This document shows, piece after piece, positions 22,320 to 36,000 of a DNA stretch of 64,000 nt. The notes under the pieces are model-generated. The model was not told where the DNA came from and did not search any database. It worked only from the letters and a program-made list of their open reading frames with translations. The DNA comes from Hofstenia miamia (lineage: Eukaryota; Xenacoelomorpha; Acoela; Hofsteniidae). A program made the translations under genes and the position numbers. The stretch covers positions 531,401 through 595,400 of the forward strand of contig CABFPE010000355.1 in NCBI GenBank assembly GCA_900660155.1, written 5' to 3'. The number at the start of each line of letters is the position of its first letter. Position 1 is the stretch's first letter.

Positions 22320-23751
22320 CACTATGCGACAGCAAGTTTTAAACACCCGACATTTCAAAGAAAATGACACATAAAAGTCTATATTTGTGTTTGATAACTG
22401 CATGTTAACAACATGCTACAACTACATGAAAAACTATATGAAAAACACAGAATGATCATACTGCATGATAACAATATTTTACAGGAAAGGCTCAGTTTCA
22501 CGAAAAAGACTTCAGTATTTCGTATGAAATCCACGAGAATCGATCAATGCGCTCACACGTCGTGGCATCGATTTCACCAACGATTGCATGATGTTCAATA
22601 TCTCATCATCGTTATGCCACACTTTGATGAATCCAGTAATAATCTCATTTTTTGATTTCGGCTTCGTCTTCAGAATTCGTTTCTTCACTATTCCCCACAG
22701 ATTCTCTATGGGGTTGATATCCGGGGAAGACGGAGGCCAATCCATGACGGTAATATTGTTGACACGAAATTCTTCCATCGCCCGTTTGCTCTTATGACAT
22801 GGAGCATTGTCTTGTTGAAATACTCCATCTGAGCCAGGATACCACTGCTCAAGTTGTTGAAGGACACGATTCCTGATTATTTTTGTCACATACCATTCGG
22901 TATTCATTCGGTCCTCTACGATGTGACTTCGTCCCGGGCCGTAAAATGAGAAGCAAGACCAAATGATTACTCTGGTGGGGTGTTTTGTCATTAAACAATA
23001 ATGGTCAGAGGTTAGAGGAAAACCATCGACAACTCTGACAAATTGAGGACAGTTATCTCTCAATTCAATCACAGTCTCGTCACTCCATATGACTTTGTTC
23101 CACTGCTCTTCTCTCCAATTTCTGTGTTCTAATGCCCACTGATACCGTTTTTCCGCCTGAGCCTTAGTCAAAAAGGGCTTACTTTTGGGCCGCTGAGCAC
23201 GACAACCGACGTCATTTAATCCTCTTTGTATAGTTCTTAGGCTGACACAATCACCTCGGGCACCCATTTCTTCCTGAACATCCTTAGCCGTCATTCTCGG
23301 ATTGTTTCCACTAATGATGCGCATACGACGAAGATCTCGGTTTGTCAATTTTTTATTGGAACCGCCACAGTTTTGGTATTTCAAATCCACATTACCAGTT
23401 TCGCGATATTGTTTCAAAATAAGACTCACACTAGCTTTGCACATGCCAACAATTTTTGCGATTTCAGTCACTGTCTTGTCCGTATTCTCTGATAAAGTAA
23501 TGATCTTAATACGCTTCTCACGTCGTTCACTCATTTCAAAGCTTTTGCCGTAGAGAATGTGACTAAATGATTTGAATCAACAAATTTCAACATTTAAATT
23601 AGTTTGTTATCGATTTCTCGATGCACGTGATTATTCATAGCTTGATTGATGTCTGAATAAGAAAATTAGACCATAGAAATTGAGCTCTGAGTGAAAACAA
23701 GCTAAATGACTGCTTTATGGGCCGGTGTTTAAAACTTGCTGTCGCGTACTG
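22320..23751 (-). mobile_element. Tc1 element, apparently whole
   Basis: 1432 bases flanked by TA within a TA microsatellite. Tips CACTATGCGACAGCAAGTTTTAAACACC (left, quoted in two parts: CACTATGCGACAGC and AAGTTTTAAACACC) and, reversed from the right, CAGTACGCGACAGC then AAGTTTTAAACACC; they differ at only a few of the first 28 bases. The interior carries a single uninterrupted transposase gene. Closely matched tips and an open gene suggest recent insertion. Confidence 0.9.
22512..23534 (-). CDS. Tc1 transposase, DD34E
   Basis: 340 residues with no internal stop, the usual Tc1 length. The N-terminus is the paired-like helix-turn-helix (TVTEIAKIVGMCKASVSLIL; then a second one with TNRDLRRMRIISGNNPRMTA). 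The catalytic triad is visible: Asp in VIWSDETVIEL, Asp in FQQDNAPCH, and Glu in SPDINPIENLWG, with 34 residues between the second Asp and the Glu. It cuts and pastes its own element at TA sites by binding the terminal repeats. The plus-strand frames inside are shadows. The start ATG at 23534 is the first in frame and precedes the helix-turn-helix. Confidence 0.93.
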   Translation of the reverse strand: MSERREKRIKIITLSENTDKTVTEIAKIVGMCKASVSLILKQYRETGNVDLKYQNCGGSNKKLTNRDLRRMRIISGNNPRMTAKDVQEEMGARGDCVSLRTIQRGLNDVGCRAQRPKSKPFLTKAQAEKRYQWALEHRNWREEQWNKVIWSDETVIELRDNCPQFVRVVDGFPLTSDHYCLMTKHPTRVIIWSCFSFYGPGRSHIVEDRMNTEWYVTKIIRNRVLQQLEQWYPGSDGVFQQDNAPCHKSKRAMEEFRVNNITVMDWPPSSPDINPIENLWGIVKKRILKTKPKSKNEIITGFIKVWHNDDEILNIMQSLVKSMPRRVSALIDSRGFHTKY

Positions 23752-24374
23752 TATATATATATATAACAATTATTTATCGATAAAATGAAATTGCACAATC
23801 AATAAATGTTAATTTAACAACACATTCGCTTTATTCCTTGTGTCAATTTCAATACGCTTGAGCAATGTTCTTATAATTTTTCACATGATACGTAGCAATA
23901 AGATAAATAAAAAGATATTTCGTATTAAATACATGGTAGATAGCAAAGTAGCTTCTGAAAAAAAAAATGCGTAAAATGAAATATAGTTATTTGTTATAAC
24001 CTATTAGTCTATGTTCTTTTTCTATGTACAATACGTTATTGCAAGCATAAGTGTAAAAAAATTAAACCATATTATAATGACAGGAAATTTATTACCTTTG
24101 TATCTTGATAAAACGTCAACCCTGAATATTACCAGCAATGCATTGATAGGATGGTGATGGTTACTCTCGATTCAGGTAAGAAAATGGCTGTCAGGCACGA
24201 AATTAGAGAATTCAAACATAAAAAACACATTCAAGACATTGAACAATTTCTAAGTTTATTTAAAATGCGCTGTATACTTTACGTGTCATTCGACTTTTTG
24301 GTGTTAATTAACTACAATATTTTTGTTAATTTGTCCGCATAGATTTCTCAATATTTTAGCTCTGTCTCAAAAAA
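23752..24374. other. Non-genic stretch
   Basis: Begins with the remainder of the (TA)n array (to about 23765). A strong-looking donor (GATTCAG|GTAAG near 24177) is not accompanied by an open exon. Nothing else is recognised. Confidence 0.35.
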
Positions 24375-24925
24375 GAAAACCTTGTGAAAAGCAAAATTAA
24401 GGGGAAATATTGGATATAAGCTGCGGTAGAGCGCGTAACAGGCACGGACCAAATTGTACAGACACGGGCATTTATACTACTCTGCATGAATATTTGTTGT
24501 TGTTATTCGAACATCTAAATTCATAAAATCATTTTTATATACATCAGGTTTATTCTATATATCTATGTATATTGTATTTCGTGTAACACTAACCGTCATG
24601 TAGATTTATCGTAGAAATTGCAAAACAGTACATACAATATTACACATAGAATTCATTGTCTTCATCAATTTTAAGGAATTCCATTTCACTGTCATCCTCT
24701 GAAATTGCATTAATAATATGTACATTATATTGTAACGTAAGAAGAATAGTTTGCTAACTTCAGTTAATGTAATATACTTATTTTACAATGTCATACTAGC
24801 AGTGCAGTTTAATTTCAATTTAATTATTTTCATTATGTTTTGTATGGTTAGTGCCTGGATTTATATGCTTAAAAATATCCGGAAATATCTGTCATCAAAC
24901 AATGAGCTGAAATTTCGAAAATATT
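24375..24925 (-). repeat. Dispersed repeat with an exon-like acidic coding tail (copy 1)
   Basis: About 550 bases align in reverse orientation to 60596-61140. On the minus strand a TTTCAG acceptor (24704-24699) opens into a 59-base tail, 24698-24640, reading DDSEMEFLKIDEDNEFYV and a TAA stop; the other copy keeps the same words with changes. This looks like the last exon of a duplicated or transposed gene, perhaps a transposase. The protein is not identified. Confidence 0.65.
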
Positions 24926-27862
24926 AAAGGGTGATCAACTGTCATGAACATTCGTTTTTGTGCTTTAATTTGATTTGATGTTTGAAACACACTTTGTCAG
25001 TGATTGACAAAAATTGTTCATTGATTTGCTCAAAACGGGGCTAAATTATAATGTTATTGTTGTAAAATTAAACTTCTCGGTGATTTCAACTAAAAACTTT
25101 TTTATTGATGTAAGCTTCTTTGATGGCTATAATTGTTTAAGTTTGTTTCTTTTTTATCAAACAGTTGAAGGTTTTCTAGTTACATCAAGAATTTTAGTTA
25201 AATAACATTTAGCTCCTCGACATTTAAAGCGGTTTTAATTTTTTTCTTAATTATTTAGAAAAAATATTTATCTAATCATTCAAAATCGATGCTGAAAATC
25301 TGACTGGGGACGTTCCAAGATGCCCCCTTCGTACACACTCATCACAGCAGATAAGAGATTTGACTGAGAAAGTTTTTTTCTGACGCCTTAATACTAGATA
25401 ATCTTGCTAATGCTAGTAAGATCCATTTTGGCAAGATCATTTTGTTAATGTATATGTTACACATTACTGAACTGGCAGAATTACATGACTGATTCAGCAT
25501 TTTTATCAAACGTAATACATCAGTTTCACTCCACAATGGCGAAGTGAAGCTTCAAAACAATTTACACTAAATGACGTAGTTCTAATGGATTTGATGAAAT
25601 TTTGAAATGATTTTATTGAATACGTCCAGTTGGGAGTCATTCAAATGTACATTTGTCAATCAAGGTTTTGCTTACAAAATTTAGAGGCATTATCTTATGA
25701 AATTTTTACCGTTCTAAACATTTAGCTCTTGAGTTGAAAAGTGTAACTAAGCGCCCTCTGAATTTCATTTCAGATCCGCCCCTGCATTGTACTAAACTCC
25801 CAAACTACGGTGGCGACTCCCTACAACAACAGAGTTAAACTGATTGAGAATTGTTCGTTTTCTGAAACAGGCAACAAATATGCATGATGCAAATTATCTT
25901 GAAATTGATGAACCATTAATATACAATATTATTAAAAAGAATTACTAATATCTAGACTGAAGTTGGATCAATTTTAAAATTGTTACGACACCAAAGATAA
26001 TTGTATTGCAGATATTACTTGGTGACAATTTACTACTAAGATAGCTACATATATGTACACCTAACATTATTCGTCAAGTTCTTCAATCAACAATTTTCGA
26101 TTGACAAATGTATAAATATTGTAGTATGATGTACAATTTACACAAGGTAATGGGAATACAGTTTTAACCAATGACTAATACTAATACTAATACTACTACA
26201 CTATACTATACGTTTGGTACTTTTTCAAAGCTCAAAAACCTACAACATTTACTAAATATATCTCTAAATGGACACCATTTCTTAGAAAAATAGCTAAAAT
26301 AATATATGCAAAAAGGAAGTCCAGTACATATATAGATATATTTTCAAAGCCAGTTGGAATTGAAAACACTAAATAATAAACTAAATAATGAACGTGAATG
26401 ATATATTCAGTCAAGAAATTGATCATTTATTCATTTTGAGTTACATATGTATTAATTCAACTTAATGAGAAACAAAAATATTAGCATAGCTATAAAAACA
26501 ATGTAGAGGGAAAACTATACATTTAAGATTGAAATTAAAATATATAAATGCTGTACCAATTTAAACAAACTCTTTAGACTGCATAAATTGCAATGTCACA
26601 ATTCTAAGTCCAAATTTCAAAAGAAATGTTGGAATCATTTAATGCTTAAATCCTTTTCACTTGCATATGTGTTTTTCTGTTCATTTATATCATATTATTA
26701 ATTAAAGAACCTTTTATGAAATTGTATTAGCCACTAACATTTAGAAATATTTAGGGTACAGTAAATCCTCAAGATTCATGTTAGAGTTCATATTGTCATA
26801 ACGATTTGCTAGGTCGATCTCAAGATTCCCTGTGTTGATTTCAAGATTTCGTATGTTGATAAAAAGTACCAACCAAGTTTTCCAGTCAGACACATTGAAA
26901 CATGCTTGTCAACTAATGAAAACCAATACATGCTTTGTCTTAATTCATAGAGACATCTTGTAATATGATTTCTACAAAATAGGAGCTTTTCAGATTATTT
27001 CCCTGAATGATAAGGTGTAGTAGAAGTCTGCACTGAATCAATTTGGAAGTAATTTATGAAATTATTTTGCTCACTATTTCTATGGCATGTATCAATTTTG
27101 AATAACATTTAATACAAGTCAATCAAATGTTTTTCATTGATACCCAATGTGCTTTGCATAAGCATAAAAAAACAAAAATAAATAAATTGACATTTGCTTT
27201 ATTTATCAAAAGAATCTTCAAAAAATTTGCTATGTATTTAGTTTTGGAAATAACTAAGTCAATCTGAGATCATCCCAATCAATTAATTACAAAAATGTGA
27301 TAACAGTTTACCATTAAATTTATTTCTACAGTGTCAAATTATTTTTTGCTACATTTATTCTATTTTTTGGAAGTAGTAATATTAAAAAATATAGGAAATT
27401 TTAAGAATTGGCAACCATTTTTTTGAAAATTTCAGATATGAATTATATAAAAATTAGATATTTTGAAACATTTCAAAATTTCATGAAAATCCCCCATTAA
27501 ATCAGTTAAAACTGCAAATTATATATTCATTTATATTCATTTATTTGTTGAGACTTAATTTATTATAAATACCTACTAAAGGGTTTTGGTTAGGATTTTG
27601 TTTAGGACTTTATAATTAATCACAATAAGCAACACTGTATCTGTAAATGGCAAATTTTATTTGACTGATGAGAAATTCCAGATTGATATTCTCCTGATTT
27701 TTGAATAGATATGTACTCTCCAAAAATGAAATTAAATATATATATTTTAAGCATGAACCTATTAATTAAATAGCAAATATTTCGCAATATTTTGTCACTG
27801 AGTTATATTAAACTCGCAATAGTGTTCTACGTTTCCAATCATACATTTGCCCTAGTAACAAT
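24926..27862. other. Intergenic stretch upstream of the vault gene
   Basis: Nearly 3 kb without a recognisable gene. Around 25768-25786 the sequence TTTCAGATCCGCCCCTG is, reversed, a CAGGGGCGGATCTGAAA hAT-type tip with no partner found. 26172-26215 is a short ACTAAT/ACTATAC low-complexity run. The vault gene promoter presumably lies near 27.7-27.86 kb, but no clear element can be named. Confidence 0.4.
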
Positions 27863-28073
27863 ATGACAAAAGATGGCGATATTATATATCGGATTCCTCC
27901 ATTAAAATATATTCACGTTTTAGATCTAACTACTAACGTAACCAGATTACAAGTTGGTCCGAAGACATTTGTAAAGCGTGATAATGAAAAGGTTGTTAAA
28001 TGCTTTACAGATATGGTTGTTATTCCGCCTCAATCATATTGCTTTATTGAACATCCGGTTTTGAAGAACAAAG
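27863..28073 (+). CDS. MVP: MVP coding exon 1
   Basis: Starts at ATG in AACAATATGAC and encodes the first MVP repeat (RIPPLKYIHVLDLTTNVTRL…GPKTFV…VVIPPQSYCFIEHPV). The donor AAAG|GTATTT leaves one base for the next exon. There is no in-frame upstream ATG in good context. Confidence 0.93.
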
Positions 28074-30031
28074 GTATTTGTTTTCATATATGAGAGCTTA
28101 GTAGTCTAAGAGAATACGGGTGAAGTTATAGAAACAATTTAAAAATAACACATATAAACCGATAATTTTACATAATTAACCAAATTCGTAACACGCGGTA
28201 TATATTTAAGGACATTAGCACAAAGATCTTGGAATTCATAAAATAATTAACTATTACTAAACAAATTATAAATATATTCATGCAAATCTATGCATTTTTA
28301 GTTTAAATCAAGTACTTATCTTAGGTGAAATTTCCAACTACATTAATGTCAAAATATAAATATATCAATTTCGATTATTCAATGTGTTTTACTTGTGTTA
28401 TTATAACAACTAATATATGCGCTTTGTTGAGTGCATAATTGAGAAAATTTTTCTGTATAAATATAAACATTTGATTAAATTTTTATGAAAATTTAGATCG
28501 CCTTTTTTAAAATTTTTCACATTAAGAACATAAATCATGAATTATAGTCCCTGTTCGAATGATTGAAGCAGATCTTAGATTTCTCTCATTCCTCTGATGA
28601 GTTTGCAATAAAACTTGATTTTCAACCGATATATATATATAAAGTACTGGCAAAAAGTTTGTGAACAGTAACCTGTTTTATGCTATTTCCTGGAAGCTTC
28701 ATTAAATTCCTGGAATTCCCCATTTTTTGGAATTTACAACAAATTCATTTAGCCAATCAAATTAACACAAATTTAGATTTACACACAATAAATTTGGATT
28801 GAAAAAGCATATCATTAAAGTTTGAAATATGGTCCGTGGTAGTGAAATGTCCCCAACAAAGTGTGCTCAAATTCATATCTTGTACGAGGAGCGGTACAAT
28901 TATCACGCTATAGCTGTTAGAATGTGCATGTCAGTATCTTCGGTATCCAGAAGTGTTACTGGCTATCAGCAACTTCAAAATTTTTCGTCTTGCTAGCGGT
29001 CTGGAAAACCAAATGTGACAACCGCTCAGACTGACCGTCTCATTCACGGTTATGTCGTCAATCAACCATTCTCTTCATCTTCTGAAGTCGAAGCAAATCT
29101 AGGTGCGGTAGCGCAGAATGTATCAACACGCACCATTAGGCGGCAATTGAGTACTATCTTTGACCTTCCATCGTGCAAACCGGCAGCCAAACCCCGATTG
29201 TATTCAAAGAACATTCGAGACCGGTTGTGCTTCTGCAGGCAATACCAACACTACACCCCTGAGATGTGGCATCAAGTAATGTTTAGTGAAGAATCCAAGA
29301 TTTGCCAGTTTTCATCATACTGGCCACACTTTCGATGACCAAAAAACCAAAGATTCAACACACGTTACACGCAACAAACTGTCCGCTTCTGTGATTATTT
29401 AGAGTGTTGTTCCTCACAACAAGACAGTCACAGCCAAGGCCTACCTCAAAATAATTCAGGAGAAAGTTCCCATGTTTATACAGCTTCGCGGAACATCTGT
29501 ACTACAACAAGATGGTGCTCCTTGCCATAGCGCCCAAGTTGTGAAACAGTGGATTGCATCACAAGACTTTCAGCTGCTTGAGAACTGGACGGGAAACTCC
29601 CCAGACCTCAACATCATAGAAAATTGCTGGCATCACATCAAAAACTGCCTGAGGAAGCGCCAATGCACATCACTCGACGATCTGAAGGAGCAAATTCAAG
29701 TGGTATGGTGCAGAGAGATTACCGATGATTATTGTAGAAAGCTGGTCAAGTCAATGTCAAATCACATTGCTGTGTGTTTGGCCAATAATGGCGGACATAC
29801 AAAATATTATTGAGTTTTTCTGAATTAACTATTTACTTTCTACACGGTGTTATCATATTGTTTCTACAATTTGTTATTATATTGTTTCTACATTGCGTTT
29901 TTTTAGTGTAAAATAGAAAAATTTCTAAATTTGGAAATAGTTCCCAAACTTTTGGCCAGTACTGTATATATATATATATATATATACATATATATGTATA
30001 TATATAACCTAATTAAACTGTATACTAAACA

Positions 30032-30065
<34 letters not shown>

Positions 30066-33000
30066 NNNNNNNNNNNNNNNNNNNNNNNNNNNNNNNNNNN
30101 NNNNNNNNNNNNNNNNNNNNNNNNNNNNNNNNNNNNNNNNNNNNNNNNNNNNNNNNNNNNNNNNNNNNNNNNNNNNNNNNNNNNNNNNNNNNNNNNNTAT
30201 ATATATAAATGGCGCTTTGTACATATGCGGACTGTCCATATTATTTAAGCAATGGCTAACTCTTTAAAAAATGTCTGAATTCAATCAATCTCCTTAGGCC
30301 ATTGCACCTCTTTGAAGAAAATGTTAATTACAACACAACAACCTTCAAATGTAAATGTCAAAACGAGATATTTCGTTAAATCTAATGAGCAATGATTTAT
30401 TGAGCAAAACATAATTGAAGAACCCGTTAATTTTCCAAACTGCCAAATCTATTGCTTTAGATTTATTTGAAGATGAATCACGTGCTGTTAGATAGGTGCA
30501 AGTTGAGTCCCATACATAATTCTGTGCGTTATATTTAGTGCATATAACACTTTGAGTAAATTTATATGAATTTTTAGTAATAGTTGCATACCGACAGGCC
30601 CATGGTATGCATTAAAAATTTATGCAACACCATCAAGCTAGCTATGCATTCGGTATTACTAATCGGTAAATATAATGTGGAAATAAATATAAATCGGCGA
30701 ACAAATTCTCTGAAAATGCAAAAGTATAAAAGTTCTAATTTATTTAAAAATCTCAAGTAAGAAGGATTTGATTTATACTAAAAATGTATAGATTTGCATG
30801 AATATACTTTTATATCTTGTAATTAGTTTATTAAGTTATTTTATGAATTTCAAGTTTTCTGTTCTAATGTTTTTAAATATACCGCTTCCTATCGCGTGTT
30901 ACTGCGTGCTACGAATTTGGTTAATTAGGCAAAGCTATTGGTCTATCTCTAATTTTTAAAGCTTTTCCGTATGTTATTGCATTTCTCATCGTTTTTTATA
31001 CTATATTAATGTTTATTTTGTCCGCGTGTACCCTATTTTATACTTTTGCCGAAATCTTAGTAGTCATAAGAAAATACGGGCGAAGGTGCAGAGTACTGCC
31101 ACGCGGTGCACGCGTAAAAATAAACACTTAAGAGGTAAAAATATAACAAAATACACAAAAAGTTTCTGTAATTATCAATATAGACCGATAGCTTAGCATA
31201 ATTAACAAAATGCGTAACACGTGGTCATTATTTAAGAAATATAATGTATAAAAATAAAGTTCAGCCCAATTTTGAGAATTTCTACACGAGGGCAATGCTT
31301 ATCCGAGATATATAGGCCTAGGTAGTTTTCAGCCTCCTAGCATAATGCTATGCTCGCCCGTGCATATATGATAAATAAACCAAAAAGGCAGACGGAGATA
31401 CTAAGAATAACATCAAATACTACTTTTTTGCACTGTATGTCAAAAAATAACTGTTTATCAATATATTTATCAGATCGTATGAGAATGTGTTGAAATTGTC
31501 CTGCCCCAAAGAGGGGCAGTAAAGTTGATAAATAAAATAATATTTGACTTTAAAATTGCTAAATATAAGCGGAAATTTGCAAATTTACAGCTCAAAACTA
31601 TTAAAACATAACTTTGCTTGCTGGTGTACGTGTAAATGCAAAACTGTCGTTTGAATGATAAAATATATGCAAATCCGGACAGGGCACGATAATTGTTTTT
31701 TTTCAAGATCTGCCCTAGTTACAACCCATTCTCAAGTTGATATCTCAAGAACTTCTGAAGATTGGATACTGCATTGGGTTGCCATTTACGTTCCTTCGTG
31801 CATTTTTGGCCATATTATAATGGACATACGTTACCCAACTAATGCTCTATCTCCTTGTCAAGACTTGACTAAAAAATCTAGCGAAATTATTTTGTTGATT
31901 TCACTGAGTTTCATGTTTTCGGTTTTTGTCGATTCAAAATTTTGATCGATTTAAATCGGTGTATCATAGCACAACTAGATGTAGATGTTATTACTGAATC
32001 ATGGACCCCACCCCGATGTTTACAGAAGTGCAGTATTTGAAAATTTATTATTAACCCATTTTTCTTCGTACATAGTTACATAAACTTAGTTTGTAATGGG
32101 AAATCCTGTATTTTGATCGTTACTTTAATATATTTAGAAGGAAACGTTACAACTGATCGGCATGGCCAGGTGTTATTAAAGTTTGGAGATCGAGAGGTGC
32201 GTTTCTCCCAAGAACCATTTCCCCTTTACCCTGGTGAAATACTAATAGATTCTGTCAAGCCTTTGGATATCGTTGATTCCAATTTCGCTCTTACTCTGTC
32301 AGCAAGAGTTAACTTCATAGATGATGAAGGAGTATGTATTACTATGTATTCTTGAATTTTTTCATTAATATCATGATATTTGCTGTCCATTTATGATCTC
32401 CCACACAGAAACGTGTTGGTTGTCATTATAAAGCAAAATTATTTTAAATTTCTAAAACTACTTTAATACACGACCTAAAAAGGTATAGGCTTACATCGTA
32501 TCTATTGGAATTGGAAGATTGTTTCACTGTAACTTTAGTAATCAGCGCTTGTTGCCTATATCAGAAAGATTCTGTTTGTAGTTACTTATAATCTAACACC
32601 CAATTGTTGCTTTGAGCTGATTTTAAGTTTAAGACAGAGTCTTCAATACAACATTGCCCCAGGAACTATGTCTAAATGATGGAGTACTTGGGAAGGCAAT
32701 GAATAGGTCGTGTCCCTCGGTTACAACTATTTTAATGTATATTTTTAAATAAATGTTAGGTTATGTAGGTCTTATATGCTTGATATTCAACAAATTTATA
32801 CTTCAAATTTCATAAAAAAATTTTAAGAAAATGTCACTGTAAAATGCTGTGGGACATATTTGAAAATTCAATGTGAAATACAAACCACCATATAATCGAA
32901 AATTTTATATTCACTTATTTTTCATTGATTAAGAGTTGGTAATCATAGCTAAACTATGTAATTGTGAATTTCCGTTATAGAAGTACATCTACTGAATTTC

Positions 33001-36000
33001 ATTGAACTACTATCACTTCATTCATGTTACGCACGATCTTTTATTTTACTCATAGCGTCGAGATTCAAATGTGTTAACGCAAATGCGAGCTTAAATTGCA
33101 TGTTATTTCAGTATAAAAACAAAATTTTCATCTAATGCTCCAATTATTTTCAACTGTTTTTTGAGTTTATGTTCACCTATGTGTATATAGATCGAACGTA
33201 AAGCTGGGGAGAGTTGGCTGAGGTATGGGCCATGTGTTTATATTCCCAAGGTCGAAGAGGATGTCATTGAACGCGTTCCGGCTGTTATAGTTAACCCACT
33301 TGAAGCATTATCACTTAAAGCTATAAGAGATTTTACCACTCGAGATGGTGTTCATCGTAGAGCTGGTGAGGAATATTTAATGCGGAAAGCTGGTGCCTAT
33401 ATACCTGAAGCTTATGAAGTAAGTCATAATCATCATTAATCTTCAATTGAATGAAACGGGTCACTTGAAAAAATTGTTCATGCGGGAGTGGGTCAAGCCA
33501 AAAATAAACGAACTTGGGCTGAAATGTGAGCCAACAATTTTAGCAAATCTTGCAAGACAGTATGTTTTGAATAATTTCAATGGATGTTATCAGTTTGTTT
33601 AGCGCTTGCATTCAAGAAACTATTCTACTCTCTATTTTTCTAGTGTTTTTTCCGGTTTTTGTTAACAAGCTGATTATTTGACAACGAGTGCCAGTCCGAG
33701 GTTTTCGACTCGGGCAAGGCCAAAAAATAACACCTATTGTTAATTTCGAAAAAGAAGCTTTCGTGATTTCTTTGAAATTCATATTGCCCTCATTTCAAAA
33801 AAATCACGAAAGCTTCATTTTCGATATTGATTAAAGTTACAAAAGTGCGTGCGAATGGGTGTGATTTCGTATCTGGTTACAAAGTAACACATGCTTATTT
33901 TAGTTTAGGTTTTCAGTTTTCTTTATAGAGTAGGTTTTTATAATTCTTAGAGACTTGAATTGTTTACCTCAATGTGTGAATGACAAAACTTGGAAAAGGG
34001 GTTCGAAACAAGTAAATAGAATAAAGACCTGAGTATTGCTAATATGTTATATAATATAATCGCAAAATCGATATGTTTTTAATTCGACCAGAGGTAGAGT
34101 TCAACCTGAAAGACATAGATATAAGGTTAATTGGGGCTAAGTTTAAACCAGAAGCCTACAGGGCAGAGGTTATTCGTGTTGACCCCCATGATCCGCTTAT
34201 AAAAAATTTCTTTAGAATATTATAGGAAGTGGAAGCATTTTATCAAGTAATTTCTACAATTATCAAACAGTCACTATGTAGGCATGCGCGTCATTTCTGA
34301 AATAATGAATAAATGGAATGTCATTGACTTAAGTTCATCAATGAGTGAATTTCAACCATAATTACTAGGAGTTTATACTTGGAGTTAAAAATTGGCAAGT
34401 ATTAGGTCACATGTATTACGGGTCAGAGAAGCTCGAATTATTTAGTGGCTCGTTGCCATCTGAACTACTCAGAGACATGGTGGCACTGATATTTAACAAG
34501 AGTGTTTTACATTATAGTTTTTAACAAAGCATCTTCATGGCGTGAGGGTCCAAGTGGTAATCCTGTGTGACCAGAAGGCGGAAGTTGGAGTTTATCATTG
34601 GCACATAAAATGCTAGTATTAATTGCATCTTCAATGCTTTCATGAACTCAGATGCAGTCAAAATTATAAAATACTAGTAAAATAAATTATTACAGTTATT
34701 GTATTTTTCGTTTTTAACATGTTAATTAATGTTTTTAGCATCATAAACGCATAAAGTAATATTAAACCCACCCCACTACCCACCCACCATATAAGAGATT
34801 CTTTCTGGTCTTACTATATATCCGGGTGAATTCTGCACGCTTGTTTTTAACCTTTTGACTACCACCGTTTGCACATTGATAATGAAATCCAAACTCGGTT
34901 TAGTGGCAATTGGGGACAAAAATCGCTAATTGTAACCTCTGTAATAGCAATAAGGAACTTTTGTAGAAGATTCCAACAGTGGAAATTTTTTGTGCCGCTA
35001 GATTTGGATTAGTCGGCAACCAACGTGTGTTAATACATAATTGCACAATAAGATACATGGAAAATTATGTTTTGTGACACTGGCAATAAAATTCGAATTT
35101 TTGTTAGAGAATTGTTTGGACATGTTAGATTCTGTAATATGCATAAGCCAATAGTTTGTTTTGGTTAATGGGAAGAGACTTTGTGATCGTTTATCTTATT
35201 TAATTATTTAAATATTGGCTTGTCAAGAATTCTATCTAAACAAAAATACATTGATATTCCACTTTTGATTTGTTAAAAAACAGTGCCTAAATTGCATTGT
35301 TTGATTTTCTTCAGAATTACACTTAATTTTAGGAAGTAATCGATGTTATACAACCAGTCATATTAACAGCAAAAAGAGCACTGCTATTAGGTGCAAAGCG
35401 GGACTTTACTGATGTTTACGGTATAAAGCGTCGGGTGGGCCATGAATGGTTGGTGACTGCTAATGATGCAGACAGTCACATTGTCGACGTCAACGAGCAG
35501 CAGAAGGGTATTCGTGATATCATGACGTTATCAATTAACCAGTGGTGCATAATTCGAGATCCTCGTGACAGAAATACTAACAAATTAGGAACACGAATTG
35601 TGAAACGGGGGCCACAGTCATTTTTTCTGCAACCAGGAGAAAAGTTGGAAGGTGCCATTCATACTAGTTACAATCTTGATGATAACGATGCTTTACTTTT
35701 GGAAGCGCGGGAATTTTTTATAGATGGTGGTATGCTTTTACTTTAGCCTGAGTGAAGATCTATTTTAACCAGACATGTACACTTATATAAAACATTTTAA
35801 TCATCTTTTAAATATCGTCAAATCATTTAAATGAATATCGTTTAAAGGTATCGTTTAAGACACATATTTTTTTTTGCTTTGGAAATAGATGTGTTGTGAA
35901 CTTCTGTTTAAATGCACTTGATAGAAGGATTTGATACACTAATTTGCAAAGTGATTTTCAGAGTAAAATCAGATGAAATTTGAAAATTTGTTTAATTTAT

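Noticed and set aside
22116-22403. YIYIYI-rich frame on the minus strand
   Set aside because: It is a translation of the TA microsatellite.
24088-24179. Possible exon ending GATTCAG|GTAAG
   Set aside because: All three frames between the nearest acceptor and this donor contain stops, so it is not a coding exon.
29931-30248. Frames spanning the N gap
   Set aside because: Made of (TA)n and N; not coding.
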